Assembly (NCBI RefSeq): GCF_002795845.1
Contig: NZ_CP011797.1
Span: 2,069,501 to 2,133,500 of the forward strand
Origin: Reinekea forsetii
GTDB lineage: Bacteria; Pseudomonadota; Gammaproteobacteria; Pseudomonadales; Natronospirillaceae
Direction of reading: 5' to 3'
Length of the DNA: 64,000 nucleotides
Position 1 is the first letter of the stretch. Every line of letters begins with the position of its first letter. Below the pieces are notes generated by a model. That model had not been told where the DNA came from. It worked only from the letters and a program-made list of their open reading frames with translations, and ran no database searches. The position numbers were made by a program, and so were the translations under genes. Shown here in pieces: positions 54,776-64,000 of this stretch.

Positions 54776-57151
54776 TTAGCCCCGCAAAACCGCATCTAGG
54801 CGCGTTTGTAGGGTGTTAATGATCAAATCCATGAAGCGATTAATTTCGTCATCAGTCAGAGTGCGTGAGGAATGCTGCCAGGTCAAGCCCATCGCAATAC
54901 TTTTTCTTTTTGAATCGATTCCTTTGCCGCGGTAGATATCGAACAGATTTAGACTCACCAAATCGTCACCGGCCATCTCACGCACCGTATCCAAGACGGC
55001 ACTGACCGACACCTCTTCGTCAATTACTACCGCCAAATCTCGCGTACTCGCAGGCTGCTTCGACAGGGGGCGGAACTTCGGCAAGAGCGCCGGCAAGGTG
55101 CGATCTAACCGAACCTCAAACAGATATACGTTTTGCTTAAAGCCGAAACTTTTCGCCAAGTTCGGGTGTAAGGCGCCCAAATGGCCCACCAGCTTGCCGT
55201 TGCGTTCGATTCGAGCACATTGGCCCGGGTGCAGCGCGCTGTTGGTGCCGTTAACAATCTCAAACTCGACACCCTTGATATGGCCTAAGAGCTGCTCGAC
55301 ATCGCCTTTCAGGTCGTAAAAGTCGACACTCTCACCGTTTTCATACCAGCCCTTGGCGGCACGCGAGCCGGTAATGACCCCGGCTAACATATCGACTTGC
55401 TCCAGACCCTTATTTTCCACGCGAAAGCGCTGACCGGTCTCAAACAGGCGCACCTGCTCTTGCTGGCGATTCAGGTTGTGCTGCACGGCCTTTAACAAAC
55501 CCGGCCAGAGCGATACCCGCATGGCGGACAGGTCAGCCGATATCGGGTTGGCCAATTTCAAGCTGTTGAGATTGGGAAACATCAGTTCCTGGACGCCGGG
55601 TTCCACAAAGCTGAAGGTGATGGCTTCTTGGTAACCCAGAGACACCATACGATCGACTAATGCCGCCACCGGTGTCGCCTGCTCGGCCGGACCTTGGGGC
55701 TTCATGGCCACTTTTGGGGCGGTTACCGGCAGGTTGTCGTAACCGACGATGCGGGCAAGCTCTTCGATCAAATCGGCCTGTATGGCCATATCGAAACGCC
55801 AGCTGGGCGCCTGAACCTGCCAATGGCCTTCGGCTTCGGTTAGCAGGGTAAAGCCCAGACCGACTAGAATTTGTTTGATGCGCAGATCATCGATCGACAT
55901 CCCCAGACTGCTGGTGACCACGCTTGAATAGAGGTCGATCACGGCCCGCTTGGGAATATACTCAGCCTGCTCCTTGACGATCAGCGGACCGGCCTGGGCG
56001 CCACAGATGCTGGCCAACAGTGCACTGGCTCGCTCGATGGCGGCTTCTTGCAAACGGCTGTCGACACCGCGTTCGAAGCGGTGGCTGGAATCGGTGTGCA
56101 GACCCTTGGCACGGGCCTTACCGGCCAGCTCAATGGGCGCAAAAAAGGCGCTTTCCAGAAACACCGAGGTGGTCGTGGCGGACACGCCGCTATGAACACC
56201 GCCCATAATACCGGCCATCGCGAGCGGGCCGGCGGCATCGGCGATCACCAGGATGGAGGGATCCAGTGCGATCTCCTGCCCGTCCAGCAAGACCAGTTTT
56301 TCATCGGCACGCGCCTTGCGCACGACGATTTTTTCGTTCAATTGCTGTAAATCGAAGCCATGCATCGGCTGACCGAGTTCCAACATCACATAGTTGGTAA
56401 CATCGACCACGGCATCGATCGAGCGAATACCACTGCGGCGCAGCCGTTCCACCATCCAGATCGGTGTGGCGGCACTGATATCGACCTGATGTAGGACACG
56501 GCCAACATAGCGTGGGCAACCCTTGCCATCTTCAATGGTGACGTCAAACAGATCTTGATGCTGCACCGGGACGGCGGCCAGATCGGGCGCGTGCATCGGC
56601 AAATCGTTGAGCACCCCCACCTCGCGCGCCAATCCGCGCAGACTCAAGCAATCGGCCCGGTTGGGGGTCAGATCGACTTCGATGGCGATGTCGTCTAGCT
56701 CGTAGTAAGTGCGAATATCCTGACCGACCGGCGCATCGGCCGGCAGTTCGAGAATACCCTCGTGTGCGGCCGATAAGCCCAGTTCCTTCTCGCTGCACAA
56801 CATGCCGAAGCTGTCGACATCGCGCAGCTTGGCCTGTCCGATATTGAGGTTGCCAGGCAACACCGCACCGACCTGAGCGAAGCCAACTTTTAGGCCTGCC
56901 CGGGCATTGGGTGCGCCGCAGACCACCTGAACATTCTCGCTGCCGGTGGACACGGTACAGACTTGCAGCTTGTCGGCATTGGGATGGCGCTCGCAGCTGA
57001 TGATTTCGGCGACGATCACACCACTGAAGGCTTCAGCAACGGGCTCAAAGCCTTCCACTTCCAGACCGGCCATGGTGACCTGGTCCATTAATTCTTGGGC
57101 GCTAACGGATGGATTCACCCAGCTACGCAGCCACTTTTCACTCACTTTCAT
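54776..57151 (-). CDS. pheT: Phenylalanyl-tRNA synthetase beta subunit
   Basis: A 791-residue beta subunit of the alpha2-beta2 synthetase. An N-terminal tRNA-binding (EMAP-like) domain (about 39-150: [20 protein letters not shown]) is followed by the B3/B4 editing and B5 domains, the core fold and a C-terminal anticodon-binding FDX-ACB domain ([20 protein letters not shown]). Standard length. It starts 21 bp after pheS and ends 10 bp before the ihfA start. Confidence 0.98.
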   Translation of the reverse strand: MKVSEKWLRSWVNPSVSAQELMDQVTMAGLEVEGFEPVAEAFSGVIVAEIISCERHPNADKLQVCTVSTGSENVQVVCGAPNARAGLKVGFAQVGAVLPGNLNIGQAKLRDVDSFGMLCSEKELGLSAAHEGILELPADAPVGQDIRTYYELDDIAIEVDLTPNRADCLSLRGLAREVGVLNDLPMHAPDLAAVPVQHQDLFDVTIEDGKGCPRYVGRVLHQVDISAATPIWMVERLRRSGIRSIDAVVDVTNYVMLELGQPMHGFDLQQLNEKIVVRKARADEKLVLLDGQEIALDPSILVIADAAGPLAMAGIMGGVHSGVSATTTSVFLESAFFAPIELAGKARAKGLHTDSSHRFERGVDSRLQEAAIERASALLASICGAQAGPLIVKEQAEYIPKRAVIDLYSSVVTSSLGMSIDDLRIKQILVGLGFTLLTEAEGHWQVQAPSWRFDMAIQADLIEELARIVGYDNLPVTAPKVAMKPQGPAEQATPVAALVDRMVSLGYQEAITFSFVEPGVQELMFPNLNSLKLANPISADLSAMRVSLWPGLLKAVQHNLNRQQEQVRLFETGQRFRVENKGLEQVDMLAGVITGSRAAKGWYENGESVDFYDLKGDVEQLLGHIKGVEFEIVNGTNSALHPGQCARIERNGKLVGHLGALHPNLAKSFGFKQNVYLFEVRLDRTLPALLPKFRPLSKQPASTRDLAVVIDEEVSVSAVLDTVREMAGDDLVSLNLFDIYRGKGIDSKRKSIAMGLTWQHSSRTLTDDEINRFMDLIINTLQTRLDAVLRG

Positions 57152-57172
57152 TGTCTAGGTCCTGTTGCGGAA

Positions 57173-58189
<1,017 letters not shown>

Positions 58190-58222
58190 TTACCGTGCCT
58201 ACTCCCGTAATTCGGAACAAAT

Positions 58223-58246
58223 AAAAAGCCTTCACTATAAAGAAGG
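58223..58246 (-). terminator. Terminator between pyrI and pheS
   Basis: On the minus strand CCTTC (58246-58242) and GAAGG (58233-58229) form a 5-bp stem with an 8-nt loop, followed by CTTTTT. It can end pyrBI transcripts or attenuate readthrough into pheS. Confidence 0.5.
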
Positions 58247-58297
58247 AAATGAAATAAGCAACTGATCTAACAGGATTTTTCCGCCGTGCAGATCAAT

Positions 58298-58750
58298 CTA
58301 ATGCTTGAATAGCGAGTCGGAAAAAGTACGCTCGCAAAAATGGCAACGCAGCTGTACCTGATTAGGATTGGAGCTAACATAAAAACGGCTCGAGACCGGT
58401 TCAGAATGGGAAATGCAGTTGGAATTGGGGCAGGCAAAGATGCCGACAAAGGCGGCCGGCAAGCCGATCTGAAATTTGGTCACCACTCGGTAACCTTCGA
58501 TAATATTCACCGTCGCATCAGGGGCATAGAGTGCCATCTCGGCCGCGTCCTGCTCCGAAAACAACCAACCCTCAACCTTGATGATGTCCTTTTGGCCACT
58601 GCCCTTGGACGGCAAGTTCAAACCGACGGTGACCCGAGCCTGACCATTGCGCGCTTGAATGCGCGCCAGGATATTGAGCCCCTGCCCGGCCGGTATATGG
58701 TCGATCACGGTGCCGGTTTCAATTGCCTCGACGGCCATGGTTTCACGCAT
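58298..58750 (-). CDS. pyrI: Aspartate carbamoyltransferase regulatory chain
   Basis: A 150-residue regulatory subunit that binds nucleotides and transmits feedback control to PyrB. The zinc site is four cysteines: C107, C112, C136 and C139 (FACPNSNC and RCHFCE). The N-terminal nucleotide-binding part includes [16 protein letters not shown] and [20 protein letters not shown]. The ATG at 58750 has AAGGA eight bases upstream and overlaps the pyrB stop by eight bases. Confidence 0.97.
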   Translation of the reverse strand: MRETMAVEAIETGTVIDHIPAGQGLNILARIQARNGQARVTVGLNLPSKGSGQKDIIKVEGWLFSEQDAAEMALYAPDATVNIIEGYRVVTKFQIGLPAAFVGIFACPNSNCISHSEPVSSRFYVSSNPNQVQLRCHFCERTFSDSLFKH

Positions 58751-59681
58751 CGTTCAATTCCTTAATGGTTTCATTGAGCACCAAGGCGAGCAGCGCTTCG
58801 CGGGCGTAGACACCGTTTTCGGCCTGTTGAAAGTAGTAGGCGAACGGCGACGCATCGACGTCCGGATGAATTTCATCGATGCGCGGCAAGGGGTGCAGCA
58901 CCTTCATATTGGGTTTGGCGTGCGCCAGCATCTCGGCCCGGAGCACATACTGGGAGGCGATATGCATATATTCAGTAGGATCGAAGCGCTCTTTTTGCAC
59001 GCGAGTCATATAGAGGATATCGACCTTGCTCACGGCTTCTTCAAGCGTCTCGACATAGCGGAACGACACCCCCTTTTCGATCAGGCTCTGCTCGATATAG
59101 GACGGCATCTTAAGCACTTCCGGGGCGACAAAGTAGAAAGTCGGGTTAAACCAGGTCAAGGCTTGCGCCAAGGAATGCACGGTTCGACCGTATTTCAAAT
59201 CCCCGACGAAGGCGACCGACAGGTTACTCAGCTGGCCTTGGCATTCGGCGATCGAGAATAGATCGAGCAAGGTTTGGGAGGGATGTTGATTGGCCCCATC
59301 ACCGCCATTGATCACCGGCACGTTGGCCACCTCGGCCGCCAAGCGCGCGGAACCCTCTTTCGGGTGGCGCATAATAATGGCATCGGCATAAGCGGACATC
59401 ATCTGGATGCTGTCGGTAAGGGTTTCGCCCTTTTTGGTGGAGGTATGAGAGCTGTCCGAGAAACCGATTAGGGCGCCCTGTAATCGTTGCACCGCAGTCT
59501 CGAACGAGAGTCGGGTTCGGGTTGACGGTTCAAAGAAACAGCTGGCGATGACCTTATTGGCCAAATAGGGCCCCGGGCCCTGTGCCTTGAAGATGCCGGC
59601 CAGTTGGACAATCAGTTCCAAATCGGTGCGACTGAGATCGCTGATTGAGACTATATCTTTGCGATAAAGAGGGTTGGCCAT
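58743..59681 (-). CDS. pyrB: Aspartate carbamoyltransferase catalytic chain
   Basis: A 312-residue catalytic subunit for the committed step of pyrimidine synthesis, joining carbamoyl phosphate and aspartate. The carbamoyl-phosphate motif is [21 protein letters not shown] carries the 80s-loop lysine, and HPLPRIDEI is the conserved aspartate-site loop. I take the ATG at 59681 (MANPLYRK), since the only in-frame start further upstream is a TTG without a ribosome site. A -10-like TATAAT lies about 30 bp upstream at 59713-59708. Confidence 0.97.
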   Translation of the reverse strand: MANPLYRKDIVSISDLSRTDLELIVQLAGIFKAQGPGPYLANKVIASCFFEPSTRTRLSFETAVQRLQGALIGFSDSSHTSTKKGETLTDSIQMMSAYADAIIMRHPKEGSARLAAEVANVPVINGGDGANQHPSQTLLDLFSIAECQGQLSNLSVAFVGDLKYGRTVHSLAQALTWFNPTFYFVAPEVLKMPSYIEQSLIEKGVSFRYVETLEEAVSKVDILYMTRVQKERFDPTEYMHIASQYVLRAEMLAHAKPNMKVLHPLPRIDEIHPDVDASPFAYYFQQAENGVYAREALLALVLNETIKELNDA

Positions 59682-59786
59682 AGGGGTGCTCAATACAGAT
59701 TTGCGGCATTATAGCAAACTGAGGCCACTAAGGAATAACTCAGGTTGTTAAAAGCGCGTTAAAACTATTTGCCAAATTTCAGATAT

Positions 59787-59812
59787 AAAAAAGGCCTATC
59801 TTTCGATAAGCC
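59787..59812 (-). terminator. Terminator downstream of tRNA-Ala
   Basis: On the minus strand GGCTTATC-GAAA-GATAGGCC forms an 8-bp stem (one G-T pair) with a stable tetraloop, followed by six T. It starts 15 bases after the tRNA 3' end. Confidence 0.85.
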
Positions 59813-59826
59813 AGATTTATTCTAAA

Positions 59827-59902
59827 TGGTGGAGCTAAGCGGGATCGAACCGCTGACCTCCTGCATGCCATGCAGGCGCTCTCCCAGCTGAGCTATAGCC
59901 CC
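59827..59902 (-). tRNA. tRNA-Ala (anticodon GGC)
   Basis: A 76-nt gene on the minus strand. Acceptor GGGGCTA pairs with TAGCTCC (one G-T pair), the D arm is AGCTCAGCTGGGAGAGC, the anticodon stem CCTGC/GCAGG has loop ATGGCAT (anticodon GGC), and the T loop is TTCGATC. CCA is encoded. It is a single tRNA gene between gltX and pyrB. Confidence 0.97.
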
Positions 59903-59999
59903 TCAACAGGTGCGACGCATATTAATCAGCAGACCCCACCCTGTCAACAGTTTTCTATTTCTTTTTTCCCATTAAATTCAATGGCTTAGCCTAGCGACC

Positions 60000-61499
60000 C
60001 TATTGGCCGCCGGTTTTGTTCAATTGCTGATACTGGCGCTCCAGGGATTTGAGTTTTTTCTTACCCAGCCCACCCAGCACCCCTATGGCGTGGCGCAGCC
60101 GACCTCGGGTCATATCCGGGCCCAACAAGGCCATGGCGTCCATGACCGAAACTGAGGCGGCCGAACCGGTAATGGCGATAAAGATCGGCGCGTTCACATC
60201 TTTGAGCTTTTGCTCGCGCTGTTCGGCGACGGCCTTGATATCGGCAAAGATACCCGCCTTAGTCCAGTCTTGGCGTGCCTCCAGCTTCCACAGCACCCAT
60301 TGCAGCAGTTGCATCAGCTCTTCGTTTTCGGTTTTCAAATCGGCGAAGCTGGCCTCGCTGATGGCCGGGTTGCCCTGAAAGAAAAACATCAACAGCGGCG
60401 CTATATCGGCCAGCGTGTCGGCGCGGGCCTGCACCAGCGGCATCAACTGGGTGGCAAAGGTCTCATTGAATTTCCAATCGACTAGGCGCTGCAGCAACTG
60501 GGCTGGCGTGTGATGCTCGCGAATGTACTTGCCATTGAGCCAATTGAGCTTGTCCAGATCGAAGACCGGACCACCGAGTGACATTCGATTGATATCAAAC
60601 GCCTGCACCATGGCATCCAGACTGAAGATCTCTTCGCCATTGGGCATAGTCCAACCCATCATGCCGAGAAAGTTCACCAGAACCTCAGGCAGAATGCCCA
60701 TTTCACGATAGTAGGTAATCGACGTTGGGTTCTTACGCTTGCTCAACTTCGACTTATCGGTGTTGCGGAGCAACGGCAAGTGGGCATAGATCGGCGGCTG
60801 CCAACCGAAATACTGATACAGGGCCAACTGCTTCGGCGTTGAGGAGATCCATTCTTCGCCGCGCATGATGTGACTGATTTCCATCAGATGGTCATCGACA
60901 ACACTGGCCAAGTGATAGGTTGGTAGGCCGTCGGACTTCATCAAGACCTGCATATCAACCTGCTGCCATTCGATCTCAACGTCGCCGCGCAATAGATCCT
61001 TAATAATGCAGGTGCCTTCCTCGGGCACGACCATGCGCACCACATGACTCTCACCGGCAGCCAATTTAGCGGCAACGTCGGTCTCACTCAGATGACGACA
61101 GTGACCGTCATAGCCAATATCGTCTCCGGCCAAACGCTGCGCCTCACGCAAGGTGTCTAAGCGCTCTGAACTGCAGAAACAGTGAAAGGCGTGCTTCTGC
61201 TCAAGCAATTGCTGGCTGTAGCGCTGATAAATATCCTTGCGATCGGATTGGCGATACGGACCAAAGGGACCGCCGATGTCCGGACCTTCGGACCAGTTCA
61301 GACCGAGCCACTTCAGGCTATCTAGAATCGCTTGCTCAGACTCCGGGGTCGAGCGCACCTGATCGGTGTCTTCGATCCGCAGGATGAATTCCCCGCCCTG
61401 GCTTTTGGCAAATACGGTATTAAAAAGGGCGATATAGGCCGTGCCCACATGCGGGTCGCCGGTCGGTGAAGGCGCAATACGGGTGCGAATTTTGGTCAT
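60000..61499 (-). CDS. gltX: Glutamyl-tRNA synthetase
   Basis: A 499-residue class I synthetase that charges tRNA-Glu. The HIGH motif is the variant HVGT at 17-20 in IAPSPTGDPHVGTAY, and KMSKS appears as KLSKR near 251. FRIED-like ILRIEDTDQVRST and EEWISSTPKQLALYQ are also typical. Length fits GltX with a C-terminal anticodon-binding domain. Cysteines at 109 and 111 in CFCSSERLD recall the zinc-binding region of the E. coli type. Confidence 0.97.
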   Translation of the reverse strand: MTKIRTRIAPSPTGDPHVGTAYIALFNTVFAKSQGGEFILRIEDTDQVRSTPESEQAILDSLKWLGLNWSEGPDIGGPFGPYRQSDRKDIYQRYSQQLLEQKHAFHCFCSSERLDTLREAQRLAGDDIGYDGHCRHLSETDVAAKLAAGESHVVRMVVPEEGTCIIKDLLRGDVEIEWQQVDMQVLMKSDGLPTYHLASVVDDHLMEISHIMRGEEWISSTPKQLALYQYFGWQPPIYAHLPLLRNTDKSKLSKRKNPTSITYYREMGILPEVLVNFLGMMGWTMPNGEEIFSLDAMVQAFDINRMSLGGPVFDLDKLNWLNGKYIREHHTPAQLLQRLVDWKFNETFATQLMPLVQARADTLADIAPLLMFFFQGNPAISEASFADLKTENEELMQLLQWVLWKLEARQDWTKAGIFADIKAVAEQREQKLKDVNAPIFIAITGSAASVSVMDAMALLGPDMTRGRLRHAIGVLGGLGKKKLKSLERQYQQLNKTGGQ

Positions 61500-61538
61500 A
61501 TAGGAGCAAATCTCTTTGGTTGAGTTCGAAAGCGCGCA

Positions 61539-61567
61539 ATTATAGCGCTGCAGAGGGCGGGTAGCCA
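61539..61567 (-). promoter_or_regulatory. Possible gltX promoter
   Basis: TATAAT on the minus strand (61544-61539), about 40 bp upstream of the gltX start, with a weak TGGCTA -35 at 17-bp spacing (61567-61562). Confidence 0.4.
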
Positions 61568-61718
61568 GAACGTCGCTTGACCGGGACCGGTGGGTGATGG
61601 AAAAGTGCGGCAGAATGGGCGCTTAGGACCTAAAATAGATCCTCTTGTCGCAGTGCCAGGGGCGGACTGGGCGGCAGATCGATGTGCCCTACCCGTTTAC
61701 AGTCGGCACGGGACTCGG

Positions 61719-63332
61719 TTAATGCGGCAGTTCACTGGCCAGCGCAATACGATTGCGACCATTGGCTTTGGCCTGATACAGCGCCAAATCGGCACGATGC
61801 GCTAAGGCCGAGGCATCTTCGCCCGGCGTCCAGGTGGCCACCCCAGCACTGAAGGTGACATTGATTTCAACAGGGCCCTGATGATGAGTCAGCTTCTCAA
61901 AGCCGCTGCGCACCTCATCTAACAACAGGGCCGCCGTGGCCTCATCGGTATCGGGTAAGATCAGCGCGAATTCCTCACCGCCGTAACGACCAATCACATC
62001 TGTGAGCCGGAAACGTTGCTTTAGATAGAGCGCCAGCGCGCGAATAACCCGATCGCCCATGGCATGCCCATAGCTGTCGTTAACCTGCTTAAAGCGATCG
62101 AGATCGATCATCACAAAGGTCAGCGGCAAGGCAGCCTCGAGGTTTTGGCCAATCAGCTTGGCCAGGGTGTCGAGGGTATGGTTGTGGTCCACTAGGCCGG
62201 TCAAGCTGTCTCGGATCATCTGCGCGCGCAGGCCCCGATGCCGCCGACATCGGTTGAGTACGGTGGCAATCAGCACCGTTTTCGGCACCGGCTTGGTGAG
62301 AAAATCATCCCCACCTCGGCCGACGGCATCGAGCTGTTTGTCGATATCGGATTCGGCCGATAAATAGAGGATCGGGATCGAGTCGTATTTATCCTGCTGG
62401 CGAATCACTTGCGCCAGTTCCGGCCCCATACAGCCGGGCATATAGATGTCCATCAGGATGGCATCGGGATTGAAGCTTTCAATAACCTCCAGCACTTCGA
62501 ACGGGTCGTTAACATTGCGGGTAAACAGGCCGGCGTAGTTTAGTGTGCGTTCGGCGTACATGGCCTGGGCGCGCGAGTCATCCACCACCAAAACCCGAAA
62601 CGGTGGCTCGGAGCGCAACGAATAGACACCGATCAGTTGCTCGATCAAAATATCCACATCCATCTGGCCGACATAGAGGGCAATGCCATTGGCACGCACT
62701 ACGGCTAGACGTATGGCCAACGAGGGGGTCTGTTGGCAATAGAAGATCACCGGGATCGGAGCGCGCAGGTCCATCTGCAGCGTCGACACCAATGCGACGC
62801 CCTGGTCGCCGAAGTCGGTGTCCACGACCATAGCGGCCGGCAATCGATAGAGGATGGCCTCGTTTAGATCGACCTGATTGGCGAAACAGTGCGCCGGGAT
62901 GCCAAAGGATGCCAGCTGCTCTTTGAGCAGGGTCGCCTGAGCGCTGCCGTTAAAGCACAGATACACCGGCTTGCGACCGGCCGAGACCTGCTTCAGGGCC
63001 ATGTTGTCATTGGCACGCGAACAGGCCGTGGCGATCTGACCGATGGCGGTATTGAGCTGTTCGAGCACATCGCTCGATGGCGTGATATGGGCCTCCGCTG
63101 CGGCCAACACCGCAACGAGTTGACCAGAAGCCTCCGCCAATGGCATAAAGCCGTGCCGCTCGGCCAACCCGACCAATTTGGTCGCCGCCAGGGTGAATTC
63201 GTTGAACCAGACTTCCTGCCAATGCACCTCGGCCAGTTGCCCCCAACTGTTCACAACATGTCGGGCCTCCTCATAGACCCGTCGGGCAAAATGATCTTTA
63301 AGCTGAAGCAACTGCTGCTGTTTATCACTCAT
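61719..63332 (-). CDS. Diguanylate cyclase with two receiver-like domains
   Basis: A roughly 537-residue signalling protein making cyclic di-GMP. A helical N-terminal domain (about 1-100, Hpt-like but without a clear phospho-histidine) is followed by a first receiver-like domain (about 110-225), then a canonical one: VLVVDDSRAQ near 247, phospho-acceptor D in AILMDIYMPG near 294 and K in DDFLTKPVP. The GGDEF domain has an active GRYGGEEF site near 451. An RxxD I-site is not obvious. The ATG at 63332 (MSDKQQQLL) fits domain homology better than an upstream in-frame start. Probably controls surface attachment or motility. Confidence 0.9.
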   Translation of the reverse strand: MSDKQQQLLQLKDHFARRVYEEARHVVNSWGQLAEVHWQEVWFNEFTLAATKLVGLAERHGFMPLAEASGQLVAVLAAAEAHITPSSDVLEQLNTAIGQIATACSRANDNMALKQVSAGRKPVYLCFNGSAQATLLKEQLASFGIPAHCFANQVDLNEAILYRLPAAMVVDTDFGDQGVALVSTLQMDLRAPIPVIFYCQQTPSLAIRLAVVRANGIALYVGQMDVDILIEQLIGVYSLRSEPPFRVLVVDDSRAQAMYAERTLNYAGLFTRNVNDPFEVLEVIESFNPDAILMDIYMPGCMGPELAQVIRQQDKYDSIPILYLSAESDIDKQLDAVGRGGDDFLTKPVPKTVLIATVLNRCRRHRGLRAQMIRDSLTGLVDHNHTLDTLAKLIGQNLEAALPLTFVMIDLDRFKQVNDSYGHAMGDRVIRALALYLKQRFRLTDVIGRYGGEEFALILPDTDEATAALLLDEVRSGFEKLTHHQGPVEINVTFSAGVATWTPGEDASALAHRADLALYQAKANGRNRIALASELPH

Positions 63333-63452
63333 GTGTGATGATGGGTCCTTTATCTCGACTGCTGACAGCTGGCAACGGTGCATTTTAAAACGGCTGACCG
63401 ATGCCACTAGTATCTACCTATAAGGTTAGATGCTAATCGCATAGTCTGCGAA

Positions 63453-64000
63453 CTAAAGGCTGCGTCGTCGGCGCTGTTTGACGAGGCGATGTCGAGCGGC
63501 GCGGAATTCGCGCGCGGCGATCGGCTCGGCATGGCGATAGAGCGAACCCTCAATAAGGTCGGCCAGCACCCACAACGCGCTGTGGCTCGGGTGCTGCGCC
63601 GCCAAACGCTGAAAATAGGTCTGCACCGTTTCCGCATCGGCGCGGGCACCGTACCAACGTTCGATGCGCGCCAAGCTGCGGTAGGGTTCTCGTTGGCGGG
63701 TGGGCCAGGTCACCATGCCCAAACCCCAGGCCAGCGCGAAGCCGACTAGGGCCATCAAACTGAGGATGGCGATGGCCAGCTTCAGGGGTGAAAAGCGCCC
63801 AAAGGCCGACTCGAACCAAGCCTTGGCCACGCTGTTGTCGTAATCCAGAATCAACACCTGCCATTGATATAACATCGAGTCCCAGTAAAGACTCAGCCCA
63901 TTTAACAGGCTGAGCGACCCCATTCGGGACAACAGTGGCAGATCGCCGGGCTGGGAGCGGCGAAACAGGGTATCCAAGTTCATCTCGATCCGATCGGGGG
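63453..64000 (-). CDS. TgpA-like transglutaminase, C-terminal part (cut by window edge)
   Basis: The frame enters from the right edge without a stop (PDRIEMNLDTLFRR) and ends at 63453, giving about 180 residues. PDRIE is typical of the end of the transglutaminase domain in TgpA (DPTAAVAPxRI). One membrane helix follows (LAIAILSLMALVGFALAWGLG), then a soluble DUF4129 domain (YRSLARIERWYGARADAETV, LIEGSLYR) with a basic tail. TgpA is an inner-membrane protein with a periplasmic transglutaminase domain, essential in Pseudomonas aeruginosa. The catalytic part lies outside the window. Confidence 0.75.
   Translation of the reverse strand, partial: PDRIEMNLDTLFRRSQPGDLPLLSRMGSLSLLNGLSLYWDSMLYQWQVLILDYDNSVAKAWFESAFGRFSPLKLAIAILSLMALVGFALAWGLGMVTWPTRQREPYRSLARIERWYGARADAETVQTYFQRLAAQHPSHSALWVLADLIEGSLYRHAEPIAAREFRAARHRLVKQRRRRSL

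Overview
The window comes from a gammaproteobacterium, probably a marine Oceanospirillales-type organism; the lineage call is an inference from gene content and protein style, not from a search. Core markers are groES-groEL, pheS-pheT-ihfA-merR followed by tRNA-Pro(GGG), pyrB-pyrI, tRNA-Ala(GGC), gltX and a TgpA-type transglutaminase. Core genes are moderately GC-rich, while three accessory blocks between them are visibly richer in A+T or carry typical island genes.

Region 1 (1-6.2 kb) is a genomic island: a cut-off AAA ATPase, a type I restriction HsdR subunit without partners, scars of lost genes (including the first 18 codons of an hsdM), a DUF4143 ATPase and a P4-type tyrosine integrase just downstream of the groEL terminator. 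Region 2 (6.2-14.5 kb) is core: groEL/groES with a heat-shock-type promoter, a REC-domain protein, ketopantoate reductase, a sensor histidine kinase, PduO-type cobalamin adenosyltransferase, a DCC-family protein, a short-chain dehydrogenase and a DUF6435 protein.

Region 3 (14.7-27.1 kb) is the most novel part. It looks like an undescribed small-molecule or peptide biosynthetic locus with two divergent arms. The leftward arm has two tiny ORFs (45 and 23 codons, the second with a strong ribosome site and followed by a hairpin), a HemN/HutW-like radical SAM enzyme, an MFS exporter and an S-adenosylmethionine decarboxylase. The rightward arm is tightly packed: a PduX-like GHMP kinase, an SbnA-like PLP enzyme, a GshB-like ATP-grasp ligase, a second MFS exporter, two more ATP-grasp ligases and a GNAT acetyltransferase. 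The inferred logic is phosphorylation of a hydroxy-amino acid, PLP-dependent beta-replacement to an unusual amino acid, ATP-grasp peptide bond formation, then tailoring, export and self-protection. The rightward arm is bracketed by a 728-bp direct duplication of an EamA transporter gene (about 98% identical), and one copy is joined to a fragment of another hsdM gene.

Region 4 (27.2-29.8 kb) holds the intact EamA transporter, a DUF3293 protein and an N-formylglutamate amidohydrolase-like protein. Region 5 (29.8-54 kb) is a defence island ending at tRNA-Pro. It contains a full type I BREX operon, brxA-brxB-brxC-pglX-pglX-DUF262-pglZ-brxL. There are two tandem pglX genes whose ends are nearly identical but whose central recognition regions differ, and a GmrSD/BrxU-like DUF262 nuclease sits inside the operon. 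A NERD-nuclease/SF1 helicase and a glycine-zipper membrane protein follow.

Region 6 (54-64 kb) is core again: tRNA-Pro, merR, ihfA, pheT, pheS, pyrI, pyrB, tRNA-Ala, gltX, a double-REC diguanylate cyclase and the C-terminus of a TgpA-like transglutaminase that runs off the window.
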